14,627 nt of DNA from contig CAZEAN010000141.1 of assembly GCA_964510225.1 (NCBI GenBank), positions 1 through 14,627 of the forward strand, written 5' to 3'. Source of the stretch: CAZEAN01 sp964510225. Lineage in GTDB: Bacteria > Planctomycetota > Planctomycetia > Isosphaerales > Isosphaeraceae. The notes beneath the pieces were generated by a model. The model was not told the DNA's origin and ran no database searches. It saw only the letters and a program-made list of their open reading frames with translations. Below, in pieces: positions 1 to 8,357 of this stretch. Made by a program: the position numbers and the translations under genes. How positions within the stretch are numbered: the stretch's first letter is position 1; each line of letters opens with the position of its first letter.

Positions 1-909
1 TTAAGAGTCGGTCGCTCTCAAACCGTCGCGGCTCTCTCGACTGCAGACACTCCTGAGGGATCGCCTCGAAGCCGTTGGCGAGGACGACAATTCCGCCGAC
101 GATCGCACCATTCGTGTCGTTATCGCCGCCCGCAGACGCGACGGTCCAGAGGGCTTCGGTGAAATCATCGATGTGTCGAGCAGCGCACCAGAGTGTAAAG
201 GGGACGGTATCAGGAGCAGTGACCCGCTGTCCGTGACCGAGCACTTCGACAGCCGCCAGAACTTCGCGACTGAATTCTAAGGAAAGTGCCCGCTCAATAC
301 CCGATCGCGTCTCGCCTACTGAAGTATGCTCCAGAACGATTTCCAACATCTCGGTGCTGGGTCCGTCCGATTCGCGTTGGGCCGAGGCCCATGCCGCCGC
401 GACTGCGACAGCGATCGCGCCTGCCTCGCCCTCGGCAAGAGCGTGAATGGTTACGTCTGATGTTCTCGCTTGTTCTACCACGGCCTCAAAGTCGTCCTTG
501 AAATAAGCACTGCTTGGAGACGCCCGCATCGCGCCTCCGTTCCCCATCGAGTCTTAACCTCTGAACACTTGCGCAGAAGCCTCACTCCGGGGGATTCCTT
601 CAGCAATCCGCTGGAGGATTCGGCGGACTGTCATCCCTTACCACGGTACGGGTCAGCTTGATAGCGATGCGCGAATTCAAGAGCGAGTGCGTCAGGCTCG
701 ATCCGACAGTAATGCTCCAGCACCGCGACGACCGCCATCGCCATCTCCGTGTCATCTGAATACGATCACGGTCCTGGCGGGACAATACGCGATTCGTCCG
801 CCGGTGTGAAAAACTGGCTTCCGAAGACGTTACCAACTGAGAGACCAGTAAACGAGAGGTGGGCAGATTTAAACCGCTCAAGATGGTCGGGCGAAGGTGT
901 GCTACTCAA
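1..909 (-). pseudogene. ADP-ribosylglycohydrolase family pseudogene, 3' end beyond the left edge
   Basis: Read from 909 leftwards, the three frames together spell an ADP-ribosylglycohydrolase, the family that removes ADP-ribose from proteins or small molecules using paired magnesium ions. The start region reads DHLERFKSAHLSFTGLSVGN then VFGSQF, matching the family's N-terminal GLAVGDALG helix. The first metal motif SDDTE is present at 745-759, and the second, GGDNDTNGAIVGG, near 80-120. There are three lesions: TGA at 766-768 where PGPWSYSDDT would need Trp; a one-base frameshift near 631-640, marked by a TGA at 631-633 with the reading resuming at MTVRRILQRI; and TAA at 554-556 in FRG-stop-DSMGNGGAMR, where relatives have Gln. 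From 553 to base 1 the frame is open and continues out of the window. A TTG at 907-909 is the likely old start, six bases after the stop of the upstream gene, which suggests a former operon. The family call is secure; sequencing error is unlikely to explain all three lesions. Confidence 0.82.
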
Positions 910-914
910 TCCGG

Positions 915-1679
915 TTATCGAGGGACAATCCGGTCTTTGTACACAACCATTCGTTGCAGACTCATCGATCGAGGCCCCGCATCAACCGGAATGTACCAAA
1001 CAAGATCGCCTGGCTCCACGAGATTGATCAACCCTACCGTGACTTGCGTGACGTCAAATCGGCCTCGGTCGGGTAGTGCGTTGACTTGACCGCCCCCTTC
1101 GAGGCCGATAACGATCGGATTGAGCGAGAGGAGCGGACCAACAACATGACGACGGGGTGGGATCATCTCCTCGCCAGGGAGAAGTGAAAAACTACCGAAG
1201 TTGTTTGCCTGAAACGATGTGAGTTGGGACACCTCACGATTATACCCAACCAGATATCGCGAATCGATCGTGACAAGGGAACGATCTGAACCCATGTACA
1301 AGTCGAGATGGGTCGTAGAGACCTGGTCTGAGTTGAGGTGGATCCCAGTGACTTCGGCAAGGGTCCCTGCTGTTACCAGCTTCGGATCAACGCGCCATCG
1401 CATCAGAAATTGGTTCACCGCCGTTGAGGCAACGGGGAGTTGTTGTCCTTCTTCGTTCTGGAGAACCAACCATTTTGGCGTCACGCTGACTACTCGTGCC
1501 CAATATCCCCGAGCTTCGAAACGCGGGGGGGTGAGTGCTGCGTTGCCCCCGAAGACGCCACCGAAGTTGAAGTTGGCTGCGCCCAATTGACCAAATGTTG
1601 TCGTTGGTAGAGCGGCAATTGCGATTAGTGAAAGTAGGACGATCATTGCCCGACGGAAACTCAGTCGACTACCAGACAT
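915..1679 (-). CDS. secreted hypothetical protein
   Basis: I do not recognise this family. From the ATG at 1677-1679 the protein has 254 residues and begins MSGSRLSFRRAMIVLLSLIA, a basic stretch followed by a hydrophobic core, then a likely cleavage after TTTFGQ. This is a typical Sec signal peptide, so the product is probably exported. A short Gly/Asn-rich stretch (FNFGGVFGGN) follows. The rest looks like beta-rich globular protein with no cysteines, no second membrane segment and no catalytic motif that I know. The frame is open upstream to 1754 and would add 25 residues, but the ATG at 1679 has a GGGAG ribosome site nine bases away (1689-1693) and puts the signal peptide near the N-terminus, so I prefer it. 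The gene is divergent from the kinase at 1941, and its stop at 915-917 lies just before the decayed ADP-ribosylglycohydrolase gene on the same strand. It may be a lineage-specific planctomycete protein. Confidence 0.75.
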   Translation of the reverse strand: MSGSRLSFRRAMIVLLSLIAIAALPTTTFGQLGAANFNFGGVFGGNAALTPPRFEARGYWARVVSVTPKWLVLQNEEGQQLPVASTAVNQFLMRWRVDPKLVTAGTLAEVTGIHLNSDQVSTTHLDLYMGSDRSLVTIDSRYLVGYNREVSQLTSFQANNFGSFSLLPGEEMIPPRRHVVGPLLSLNPIVIGLEGGGQVNALPDRGRFDVTQVTVGLINLVEPGDLVWYIPVDAGPRSMSLQRMVVYKDRIVPR

Positions 1680-1940
1680 CGGATTGAACTCCCGGCGATC
1701 CGCCATCCTCTGGGTTTCTGATCTCATACTTTTCTCAATCGATAACCTATTCAAATCATAGAGAGTGAACCGAGCCGAATCTAGAAATCATCGACAATGA
1801 GTTTCCGTCTTCGATGTACGGTCGTCAACATCTTGGCGATTAGGAGTTGATTGGGATAGTATATTAACCTTATACGTGTTCTTAGGCCTTCAGTATTTGT
1901 TTGATAGTATTTTGTATCATTTCAAGCGCAAAGTCGTTCC
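1680..1940. promoter_or_regulatory. divergent intergenic region, probable promoters for both sides
   Basis: This spacer separates the secreted-protein gene (minus) from the kinase gene (plus), so both promoters should lie here. The part from about 1850 to 1925 is much richer in A and T than the flanking genes. The octamer GATAGTAT occurs twice in direct orientation, at 1855-1862 and 1903-1910. I cannot place a convincing -35/-10 pair for either gene. A regulatory role is inferred from position and composition only. Confidence 0.35.
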
Positions 1941-3659
1941 ATGAGCAGTGGAGTCGGCAATCTCACCATGTCCGAAAGTAATTTCAGCAAGAGTTCCAAA
2001 AATTCAGCAGTGGGCGATCAAACCCTTCAGAGTTTGATTCCGAACGAGACCTTATTAGGAGGAGATTTCCGGGTCGATTCACTCCTCGGGCTTGGCGGGA
2101 TGGGTCAAGTCTACCGAGGAACCCAACTCAGCCTGAATCGGACGGTTGCGCTGAAAATACTTAAACCAGAACTCAGCAAGTCCCCATCCTACTTGAGTCG
2201 ATTCGAAGTCGAAGCGACCGCGATTGCGAAACTCAATCATCCCAATATTGTTCAAATTTACACGTTGGGTCAGCACGGATCGCTCCGTTTCATCGCAATG
2301 GAGTATGTTGAGGGAACAAATCTGAGTGTCTTTCTCCAGTCACGAGGGCCGCTTGATTTGCCGACGGCACTTTCGATCATGCGGCAGAGCTGCCAAGGGA
2401 TCGGCGCTGCTGGAGACCTCGGCCTCGTTCACCGTGACTTAAAACCAGAGAATCTCCTCCTCACCGACAAGGGACAGGTCAAAGTTGCAGATTTCGGGCT
2501 CTGTTGGGAGCGAGTCCGTGGCAATCAACGTGACCAGGCTATCACCGAAGAGGGGATTACCCTCGGAACTCCGCTCTACATGAGTCCAGAACAAGTTCGA
2601 GGTGGCGAGATTGACCATCGGAGCGATCTTTATTCCCTCGGTGTCACCTTCTATCAGATGATGACGGGTAATCCCCCATTCCGGGGCCCAAACGGCGTTA
2701 CCACGGCGTTGCTCCATCTAAATGAAGAGCCGGTCGCACCGCAAGTACATCGGCCCGACATTCCTGATGCAATTGATGCCCTGATCTTAAGATTACTGGC
2801 CAAGGATCCGAACGAACGATTTCAAAGCGCTGACGAAGTTGGTAAAGCACTCCAACAGATTGAGACTGAACGGCAAGAGCGGAGTGAACTCGTCCAAGGG
2901 TCCGTTGGACTCAGCTCGCCATTAAGCAGTCCTCTCGAAGCGTCTGAACCGAACACGCTCTACAGGTCCACCAACGTTGTAGAAACTGTAGTAAGTGATC
3001 CCCCAAATCTAGTCCGCACCGGGTTCCAGCTCTTAGGATCGCTGGTCTTACTTGGTTTCGTTGGTGGAGCCATCCTCAACAATGTGGTGCTCTTTGATGC
3101 CATCGAGAGGCCATCCCCGGCACAAAAGACTGGCTCGATCGGATGGCTAGATCCTACTTGGGAGTCGGTCCCCAAGTTAGGTTCAGCCACGGATCAGCTA
3201 CGTTACGCTCAATTGGCGGCTCCTAAAGAAGATCGAGTGCCAGCATTTCTTGCCGTTTCCGGATACTATCTAGAGAATCGACGCGTGGCCATGGCGTCGC
3301 ATCTCCAACTCACCCACGAGTTACTCATGAGTGGGGATTCGGATGGTCTGCAACGATTGGCAATCGCACTCGAATCGTCGCCCGATTCAATGACGAACAC
3401 CGAGACTCTTGCGGCCATTTGCCGAGCTGGTTCAGCAGCGTTATCAGACCGTCCTGAAGAAGCCTGGAAAGAACTGACGACCAACGGTGTCACCCCTCAA
3501 TACCTGGACCCCGGACTTGCAGCCGTTGCCGTCGAGGTGGTTGCCCAAGTCGTTGGTTCGACTAACGCCGATGCACGAGTCAGTTCGCAATGGTCGTCGC
3601 TTCGTGAGGACCTGATCGATAAGCTGGAGATTGATCGACCCGTCATCTCTCGAAGATAG
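1941..3659 (+). CDS. transmembrane Ser/Thr protein kinase (PknB type)
   Basis: This 572-residue Hanks-type kinase phosphorylates Ser/Thr on partner proteins. The kinase domain spans about residues 40-305. It shows the glycine-rich loop GLGGMG (50-55), VALK with the ATP-binding Lys72, the alphaC Glu91, the catalytic loop HRDLKPEN (164-171) with Asp166, DFG (184-186) and SPEQ in the activation segment. All key residues are present, so it should be active, and HRD with Arg marks an RD kinase regulated by activation-loop phosphorylation. A linker rich in Ser and Pro follows, then one hydrophobic helix at about 362-384 and a C-terminal region of about 185 residues that would lie outside the cytoplasm. 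That region has no PASTA, WD40 or other repeat that I recognise and may be a sensor. Start: ATG 1941 has no clear ribosome site; ATG 1968 is an alternative, with GGAG 14 bases before it. The phosphatase gene follows 88 bases downstream on the same strand. Confidence 0.93.
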   Translation: MSSGVGNLTMSESNFSKSSKNSAVGDQTLQSLIPNETLLGGDFRVDSLLGLGGMGQVYRGTQLSLNRTVALKILKPELSKSPSYLSRFEVEATAIAKLNHPNIVQIYTLGQHGSLRFIAMEYVEGTNLSVFLQSRGPLDLPTALSIMRQSCQGIGAAGDLGLVHRDLKPENLLLTDKGQVKVADFGLCWERVRGNQRDQAITEEGITLGTPLYMSPEQVRGGEIDHRSDLYSLGVTFYQMMTGNPPFRGPNGVTTALLHLNEEPVAPQVHRPDIPDAIDALILRLLAKDPNERFQSADEVGKALQQIETERQERSELVQGSVGLSSPLSSPLEASEPNTLYRSTNVVETVVSDPPNLVRTGFQLLGSLVLLGFVGGAILNNVVLFDAIERPSPAQKTGSIGWLDPTWESVPKLGSATDQLRYAQLAAPKEDRVPAFLAVSGYYLENRRVAMASHLQLTHELLMSGDSDGLQRLAIALESSPDSMTNTETLAAICRAGSAALSDRPEEAWKELTTNGVTPQYLDPGLAAVAVEVVAQVVGSTNADARVSSQWSSLREDLIDKLEIDRPVISRR

Positions 3660-3747
3660 GATAAGCCGGCGGGTTAACTCTTCCCAACAATCCACGATTA
3701 CAAGACCCACCCCAAAACCTTGAACTCCGGCTACTGAGGGTTTCGCG

Positions 3748-5466
3748 ATGCCCTTCCTCAGACAGAAAAGTGGTGAACAACGTGGCCAGTGTATCGACCT
3801 TAATAGCGATGAGTTCGTAATCGGCCGACTGCAAAATTGTCAGCTGATTTTCACCACAAAAGAGATCAGTAAGCATCACGCCAAAATTAGCAAGAAAGAT
3901 GACAGCTATTTCGTTGAAGACCTACATTCACGAAACTACACTTATCTCAACGAGGAGAAATTAGCACCGCACGCGCCTCGGAGACTCTCGAATGGTGATC
4001 GAATCCGGATCTGCGAGATCGAATTTGACTATTGCGACCAGACAGAAGAGGGAGTCAATTCTGGCGAGGATCCGGTCATCGAAGTAACTTCAGGCGCAGA
4101 AGGAGCGATGGTTCATACGCTCGATGCGTCGAGTTCAGCGACCACCTCGGGGCTTTCAGCCGCCGTTCGAGTCTCACCCCAGCGAAAGCTTGATGCAATC
4201 ATCGACATCAGCAGGAGGCTGACCACCGATCTCGAGATTGGCGTTGTTGCCCCCAAGGTGCTCGAAACGCTCTTTGGACTCTTTCCGACCGCAGAGCGAG
4301 CCTTTTTCATCTTAAAGGATTCTCAGGGACGACTTGTCCGCAAAGCCTTCAAGCATCGTAACCCAGTGAATCGGTATAACTCGGGAGTTCGTGGACAGTC
4401 TGTTGCTGACGAGCCTCCGATGAGCTTGAGTCACTCCATTGTCAACCTCGTCATGGAGCGTAAGCAAGCGGTCCTCAGTGAAGATGCGAGCAACGACGTC
4501 AACCTCCCAGTGAGCGCTTCCATTGCTGACCTCAAGATTCGGTCAGTGATGTGTGCACCGTTGCTGACACCAGACGAGCAAGCACTAGGTATCATTCAGC
4601 TCGATACTACCTCCGCCCAGCAGTTTCGCCAGGAAGACCTTGACTTGCTTGCCACGGTCGCCTGCCAAGCGGCGATTAGTGTTCAGAACGCTCGGATGCA
4701 CGAGGATTTAGTACGAGATGCTCGGGTCAAGCGTGACCTCAAGATCGCAGAACAAGTCCAGCGTGATTTCCTCCCTAAAGCGACGCCGAAAGTTCCCGGC
4801 TACGAGTTTTTCGCATACTATCAGGCAGCCTATAATGTCGGAGGTGATTACTACGACTTTGTTTCCCTCCCCGACGGCAGACTAGCGATCACGCTTGCCG
4901 ATGTCGCTGGCAAGGGGATCCCGGCAGCATTGATGATGGCGAAGTTCTCGGGACACACGCGATACAGCATTCTCGCTGAGAAAACTCCAGGTGCTGCTGC
5001 CGGACGGCTCAATGACCTTCTCTGCGAGGCAGAACTTGAAGAGCGTTTTATCACGCTCAGCCTGATGGTCCTTGATCCAAACGCCGATCAAATCACAGTC
5101 TGCTCCGCGGGTCATCTTCCACTCTTTATCCGACGCGCTACTGGTGTCATCGACACCATCGGTGAAGACGGCCTCGCTGGATTTCCGCTCGGAATCATGC
5201 CACGCTCACAGTACCGCGAACAGGTTGTTTCGCTCTCGCAAGGTGACGTTGTCATCGTTTATTCCGACGGCATCACTGACGCACAGAATGTGAAGGAAGA
5301 ACTTTTTCACAGTGTCGAGTCACCTCGACTCTACCAATCGATTCAAGAATTGAAGGGCTCCCCGACCGCCATCGGCAAAGGAATTTTGCAACATATCCGC
5401 GAGTTCTCGGTCGGGCAACCACTGCAAGCCGACGACATGAGCATCGTTTGCTTTGGTCGCGTGTAG
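3748..5466 (+). CDS. FHA-GAF-SpoIIE (PP2C-type) Ser/Thr phosphatase
   Basis: A 572-residue soluble protein with three domains. The FHA domain (about 1-95) should bind phosphothreonine peptides: GR (26-27), SKHH (41-44) and SRN (61-63) are kept, but the usual Gly after Asn is Tyr64. A GAF domain (about 150-317) may sense a small ligand or mediate dimerisation. A short helical linker (320-340) leads to a SpoIIE/RsbU-type metal-dependent phosphatase. The metal-binding acidic residues are visible in GGDYYD (365-370), ADVAGKG (384-390), YSDGITDA (505-512) and DDMSIV (562-567), so catalysis is expected to be intact. RsbU-like enzymes often dephosphorylate anti-sigma-factor antagonists, but no such partner lies in this window. 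A GAGGG ribosome site at 3736-3740 is seven bases from the ATG. Following the kinase in the same direction, it is a plausible counter-enzyme or reader of the kinase's targets. Confidence 0.93.
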   Translation: MPFLRQKSGEQRGQCIDLNSDEFVIGRLQNCQLIFTTKEISKHHAKISKKDDSYFVEDLHSRNYTYLNEEKLAPHAPRRLSNGDRIRICEIEFDYCDQTEEGVNSGEDPVIEVTSGAEGAMVHTLDASSSATTSGLSAAVRVSPQRKLDAIIDISRRLTTDLEIGVVAPKVLETLFGLFPTAERAFFILKDSQGRLVRKAFKHRNPVNRYNSGVRGQSVADEPPMSLSHSIVNLVMERKQAVLSEDASNDVNLPVSASIADLKIRSVMCAPLLTPDEQALGIIQLDTTSAQQFRQEDLDLLATVACQAAISVQNARMHEDLVRDARVKRDLKIAEQVQRDFLPKATPKVPGYEFFAYYQAAYNVGGDYYDFVSLPDGRLAITLADVAGKGIPAALMMAKFSGHTRYSILAEKTPGAAAGRLNDLLCEAELEERFITLSLMVLDPNADQITVCSAGHLPLFIRRATGVIDTIGEDGLAGFPLGIMPRSQYREQVVSLSQGDVVIVYSDGITDAQNVKEELFHSVESPRLYQSIQELKGSPTAIGKGILQHIREFSVGQPLQADDMSIVCFGRV

Positions 5467-5492
5467 GCAGGTCAGCAGTTACTTAAGCAATT

Positions 5493-7082
5493 ATGTCACT
5501 CAAAGTCACAAATATTACGCTTCCGGTCGGAGAGTCTGAGGATGGGCTCCCCGAACGGTTTGCGAACAGGCTCGGAATCGCTCCGACAGAGATCAGCCGA
5601 TGGCGCTTGCTACGGAAGAGCCTCGATGCCCGCAAGAGAGACGCAATTCGCTTCGTTTATTCGGCCGAAGTCACTCTTGCTGATCCGAGTGCAGAGCAAT
5701 CGTTAATCTGTCCTGGTGTCGGGGTTTTTGAACCCAAGCCATTCGACTGGCCAGATCCAGGAGCGAACCCGCTCAAGAACCGTCCGGTCGTGGTTGGCTC
5801 TGGCCCCGCCGGATTGTTCGCCGCCTACTATCTGGCGATCTCCGGATTCCAACCGATCGTCTTAGAGCGTGGTGCCTCGGTAAAGGATCGGGTTGCTGAA
5901 GTCCGTCAATTCGACCGAGGCGGCGACCTCGATCCGGAAAGTAACTACCTCTTCGGCGAGGGAGGTGCGGGGACCTTCAGTGACGGCAAACTGACGTGTC
6001 GATCTGGTGGTCCAGACGTGGAGCAAGTTCTCCGGTTGATCACGGAGTGCCACGGCAAACCAGAAATCCTCTTCGAGCATCGGCCACATCTCGGCTCCAA
6101 TCGACTCCCCTTAATCGTTCGGACGCTCCGAAGGAAGGTCGAGGAGGCAGGTGGTGAAGTCCGCTTCAGTTGCCGCGTCGACGATTTCGATTTTGGAGAA
6201 GGCAAGATTCAACGAGTCTCTACGAATCAGGGACCGATTGACGCTGAGGTCGTTGTCCTCGCGGTCGGACACAGTGCGCGAGATACCTATCGGATGCTCG
6301 CTCGACGAGGAGTTCCTCTTGAGTTTAAGCCCTTCCAATTCGGCGTCCGGATCGAACAACCCCAAGAAGAGATCGATCGCGCACGTTACGGGCCCTTCGC
6401 CGGCCACGCTGCCCTCGGTGCTGCCGACTACGAGCTCTCGGCATCGGCTGGAAATCGCGATCTCTTCACGTTCTGCATGTGTGCTGGTGGTTATGTGATG
6501 CACAGTGTCAGTGATCCCGGCTATTACTGCACCAACGGGATGAGTGAGAGTCGACACGATTCACCCTTTGCCAACAGCGGTCTTGTCGTGACGCTGACCG
6601 CAGCGGATCTCGGCTCGTCGGACCCGTTCGCTGGGATCGAGACGCAACAACGTGCTGAACAAGCTGCCTTCCTGATCGGCAACGAGTCCTACCGGACACC
6701 AATACAGTGGGCGTCCGACTTCCTCCGGAACCGTCCGAGTAGTGGAACGATCCCGAGTAGTGCACCACGCGGGACTGTCGTGACCGAAATTAGCAAATTC
6801 TTACCTGTTGCCTTTTTAGATGCACTCGATCGTGGCCTTCCGCAACTCGACCGACAACTCCGTGGTCGTTTCCTCCGAGGCGCGACGCTGACTGGTCCCG
6901 AATCCCGAGGATCCTCCCCAATCCGGATCCTCCGCGACCCCCAGACTCGACAGAGTCCAGGGATCTCGGGGCTCTTTCCTTCCGGCGAGGGAGCTGGCTA
7001 TGCGGGCGGCATTATTAGTGCCGCGGTCGATGGGCTCCGGACCGCCCGTGCGATCGTCGCTCAGTACTCGAAGGTTCTCTAA
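5493..7082 (+). CDS. FAD-dependent dehydrogenase, COG2509 type
   Basis: A 529-residue flavoprotein. An N-terminal part of about 95 residues precedes the dinucleotide-binding fold, as is usual for this family of uncharacterised FAD-dependent dehydrogenases. The FAD motif is VVVGSGPAGLFAAYYL, with GSGPAG at 102-107, and the acidic residue after beta-2 is Glu125 in VLERG. GEGGAGTFSDGKL (155-167) is the family's signature loop, and the C-terminal SGEGAGYAGGI is the second FAD-contacting segment that closes the fold. The substrate is unknown; NAD(P)H as donor is inferred from the fold. No signal peptide is present, so it should be cytoplasmic. It starts 26 bases after the phosphatase stop with no clear ribosome site, so it probably shares that transcript, although a functional link with the signalling genes is not evident. 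The stop is 14 bases from the stop of the converging deacetylase gene. Confidence 0.88.
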   Translation: MSLKVTNITLPVGESEDGLPERFANRLGIAPTEISRWRLLRKSLDARKRDAIRFVYSAEVTLADPSAEQSLICPGVGVFEPKPFDWPDPGANPLKNRPVVVGSGPAGLFAAYYLAISGFQPIVLERGASVKDRVAEVRQFDRGGDLDPESNYLFGEGGAGTFSDGKLTCRSGGPDVEQVLRLITECHGKPEILFEHRPHLGSNRLPLIVRTLRRKVEEAGGEVRFSCRVDDFDFGEGKIQRVSTNQGPIDAEVVVLAVGHSARDTYRMLARRGVPLEFKPFQFGVRIEQPQEEIDRARYGPFAGHAALGAADYELSASAGNRDLFTFCMCAGGYVMHSVSDPGYYCTNGMSESRHDSPFANSGLVVTLTAADLGSSDPFAGIETQQRAEQAAFLIGNESYRTPIQWASDFLRNRPSSGTIPSSAPRGTVVTEISKFLPVAFLDALDRGLPQLDRQLRGRFLRGATLTGPESRGSSPIRILRDPQTRQSPGISGLFPSGEGAGYAGGIISAAVDGLRTARAIVAQYSKVL

Positions 7083-7096
7083 ATCGCACAAATGCC

Positions 7097-8026
7097 TCAC
7101 TTGAGCGTTTCGAGGAACGGGAAGAGATTCATCAGCTCCTCTTCGGTAGGTTGAGCACCATACTCGCAGAGTTCAAACGCCTCGGCGGTCTCGACTCGTT
7201 GGCCCTTTGTTTCGCCAAACTGCTCAATTAGTTGATCACGAAATCGGTCCGCGACTCCTGCATAACGCGCTTTGGTTCGGCCTCGGGTCCATTCCAACCG
7301 ACCTTCGGGAGTCTCGGGGATTTGATCAAGGTATCCAAAAAGCCATGGATTCCATTCATAGAATTGTGACGCAAGTGCGTCGATGCAGGCGACTTTCTTA
7401 TCGAGGACGGTGTCGATCGGAACAACGACGTCCGGCTCGAACGGATTTGGTTTCTGAAATCCGTCCTCGGTGTACATGAAGACGGGATTCGACCGGAGTG
7501 CCGGGACGTCGGGACAGAAATAGGGAACGATTACCATAAAGGCCGCATCTTGGACCAAGATCCCGGTATAGCGATGGTCTGGGTGGTAATCGTTCGGGCG
7601 ATGGGAGATGACAAGATCGGCCTTCCATTCTCGGATCAACCGGACGATCGTGCGCCGATTCTCCAAGGTCGGCATCAATTCACCATCATGAATATCGAGG
7701 ACTTCGGTCTCAATCCCGAGAATCTCTGCGCAACGTTCCACTTCGGCGGTCCGTCGTCTCGCCAGTGGACCACCCGCCATCTCGTGATGACCAATATCGC
7801 CGTTGGTGACGCTGACAAACTTCACTTCGTGCCCCATCGAGGCCCACAAGGCCGCGGAGCCTCCCGCCTCCAATTCGCAGTCGTCGGGGTGGGCACCAAA
7901 GACAATAATCCGGAGCGGTTCGGACTCTTGGTTAGCCTGACTGAGGTTAGTTGTTGCAAAGGCTACCGACCCGAAGACGAGTGTGAGCGAGAGAAACCGG
8001 AAGGTAGGTTGAGGTACTTGGCTCAT
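7097..8026 (-). CDS. PIG-L family deacetylase, exported
   Basis: A 309-residue member of the PIG-L/LmbE family, zinc-dependent enzymes that remove acetyl groups from N-acetylglucosamine-type sugars. The zinc motif AHPDDCE (45-51) and the second site HPDH (148-151) are both complete. Residues 1-32 form a likely signal peptide, with a hydrophobic stretch FLSLTLVFGSVAFA and possible cleavage near SQA, so it probably acts outside the cytoplasmic membrane, perhaps on a glycan or glycoside. Planctomycetes often carry many secreted copies of this family; the substrate of this one cannot be told. The ATG is preceded by GAGGAG (AGGAG at 8036-8040, nine bases away), one of the best ribosome sites in the window. 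It has its own promoter region to the right and converges on the flavoprotein gene on its left. Confidence 0.92.
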   Translation of the reverse strand: MSQVPQPTFRFLSLTLVFGSVAFATTNLSQANQESEPLRIIVFGAHPDDCELEAGGSAALWASMGHEVKFVSVTNGDIGHHEMAGGPLARRRTAEVERCAEILGIETEVLDIHDGELMPTLENRRTIVRLIREWKADLVISHRPNDYHPDHRYTGILVQDAAFMVIVPYFCPDVPALRSNPVFMYTEDGFQKPNPFEPDVVVPIDTVLDKKVACIDALASQFYEWNPWLFGYLDQIPETPEGRLEWTRGRTKARYAGVADRFRDQLIEQFGETKGQRVETAEAFELCEYGAQPTEEELMNLFPFLETLK

Positions 8027-8357
8027 CGATGCGAACTCCTCGTTGACCAGTGCAGATCGATCAATTTGCGAGGTACTGTTCTACCGGTTGGAATGGGTCT
8101 GGTCGACCGCTAGGAGCACTTCGGTTCCTGATTCTCTCAATATAACTCGTACTCGATGATCATTTCTTGTCAACGCAGTCAGAGCAAAGACTACTGTCTG
8201 TTAAGTGAGAATGAGTGAATTGTTCTGGCTCCTTCGTAGACGTGGGAGAGTCGAGCGATTAACTACCGTCATTGGTGGAGGCACCCAGAACCGAAGGCTG
8301 AGAACCGCAATCACTCTCCAGACGGATCGTCCTTAATGACGGAGGCGAGTACGAGCC
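8027..8357. other. divergent intergenic region
   Basis: This stretch lies between the deacetylase gene (minus) and the decayed DUF3604 gene (plus) and must have held both promoters. I see no coding frame with recognisable protein in it. It holds the deacetylase ribosome site (8036-8040), the ribosome site of the pseudogene (GGAGG, 8341-8345) and a weak six-base-pair hairpin at about 8112-8129 with no T tract. I cannot identify promoter boxes. Confidence 0.4.
8341..8345 (+). promoter_or_regulatory. Shine-Dalgarno site of the DUF3604 pseudogene
   Basis: GGAGG lies 12 bases before the ATG at 8358. The initiation site and the signal peptide are thus still intact although the gene behind them is broken, so a short exported peptide of 57 codons could still be made before the first stop at 8529. 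Confidence 0.45.

Noticed and set aside
3664..3732. Inverted repeat AGCCGG/CCGGCT spanning the kinase-phosphatase spacer
   Set aside because: Only six bases with a 57-base loop; expected often by chance and not extended by further pairing.
6111..6557. 148-residue minus-strand open frame within the flavoprotein gene
   Set aside because: It lies wholly inside a well-supported gene and has no recognisable protein content.
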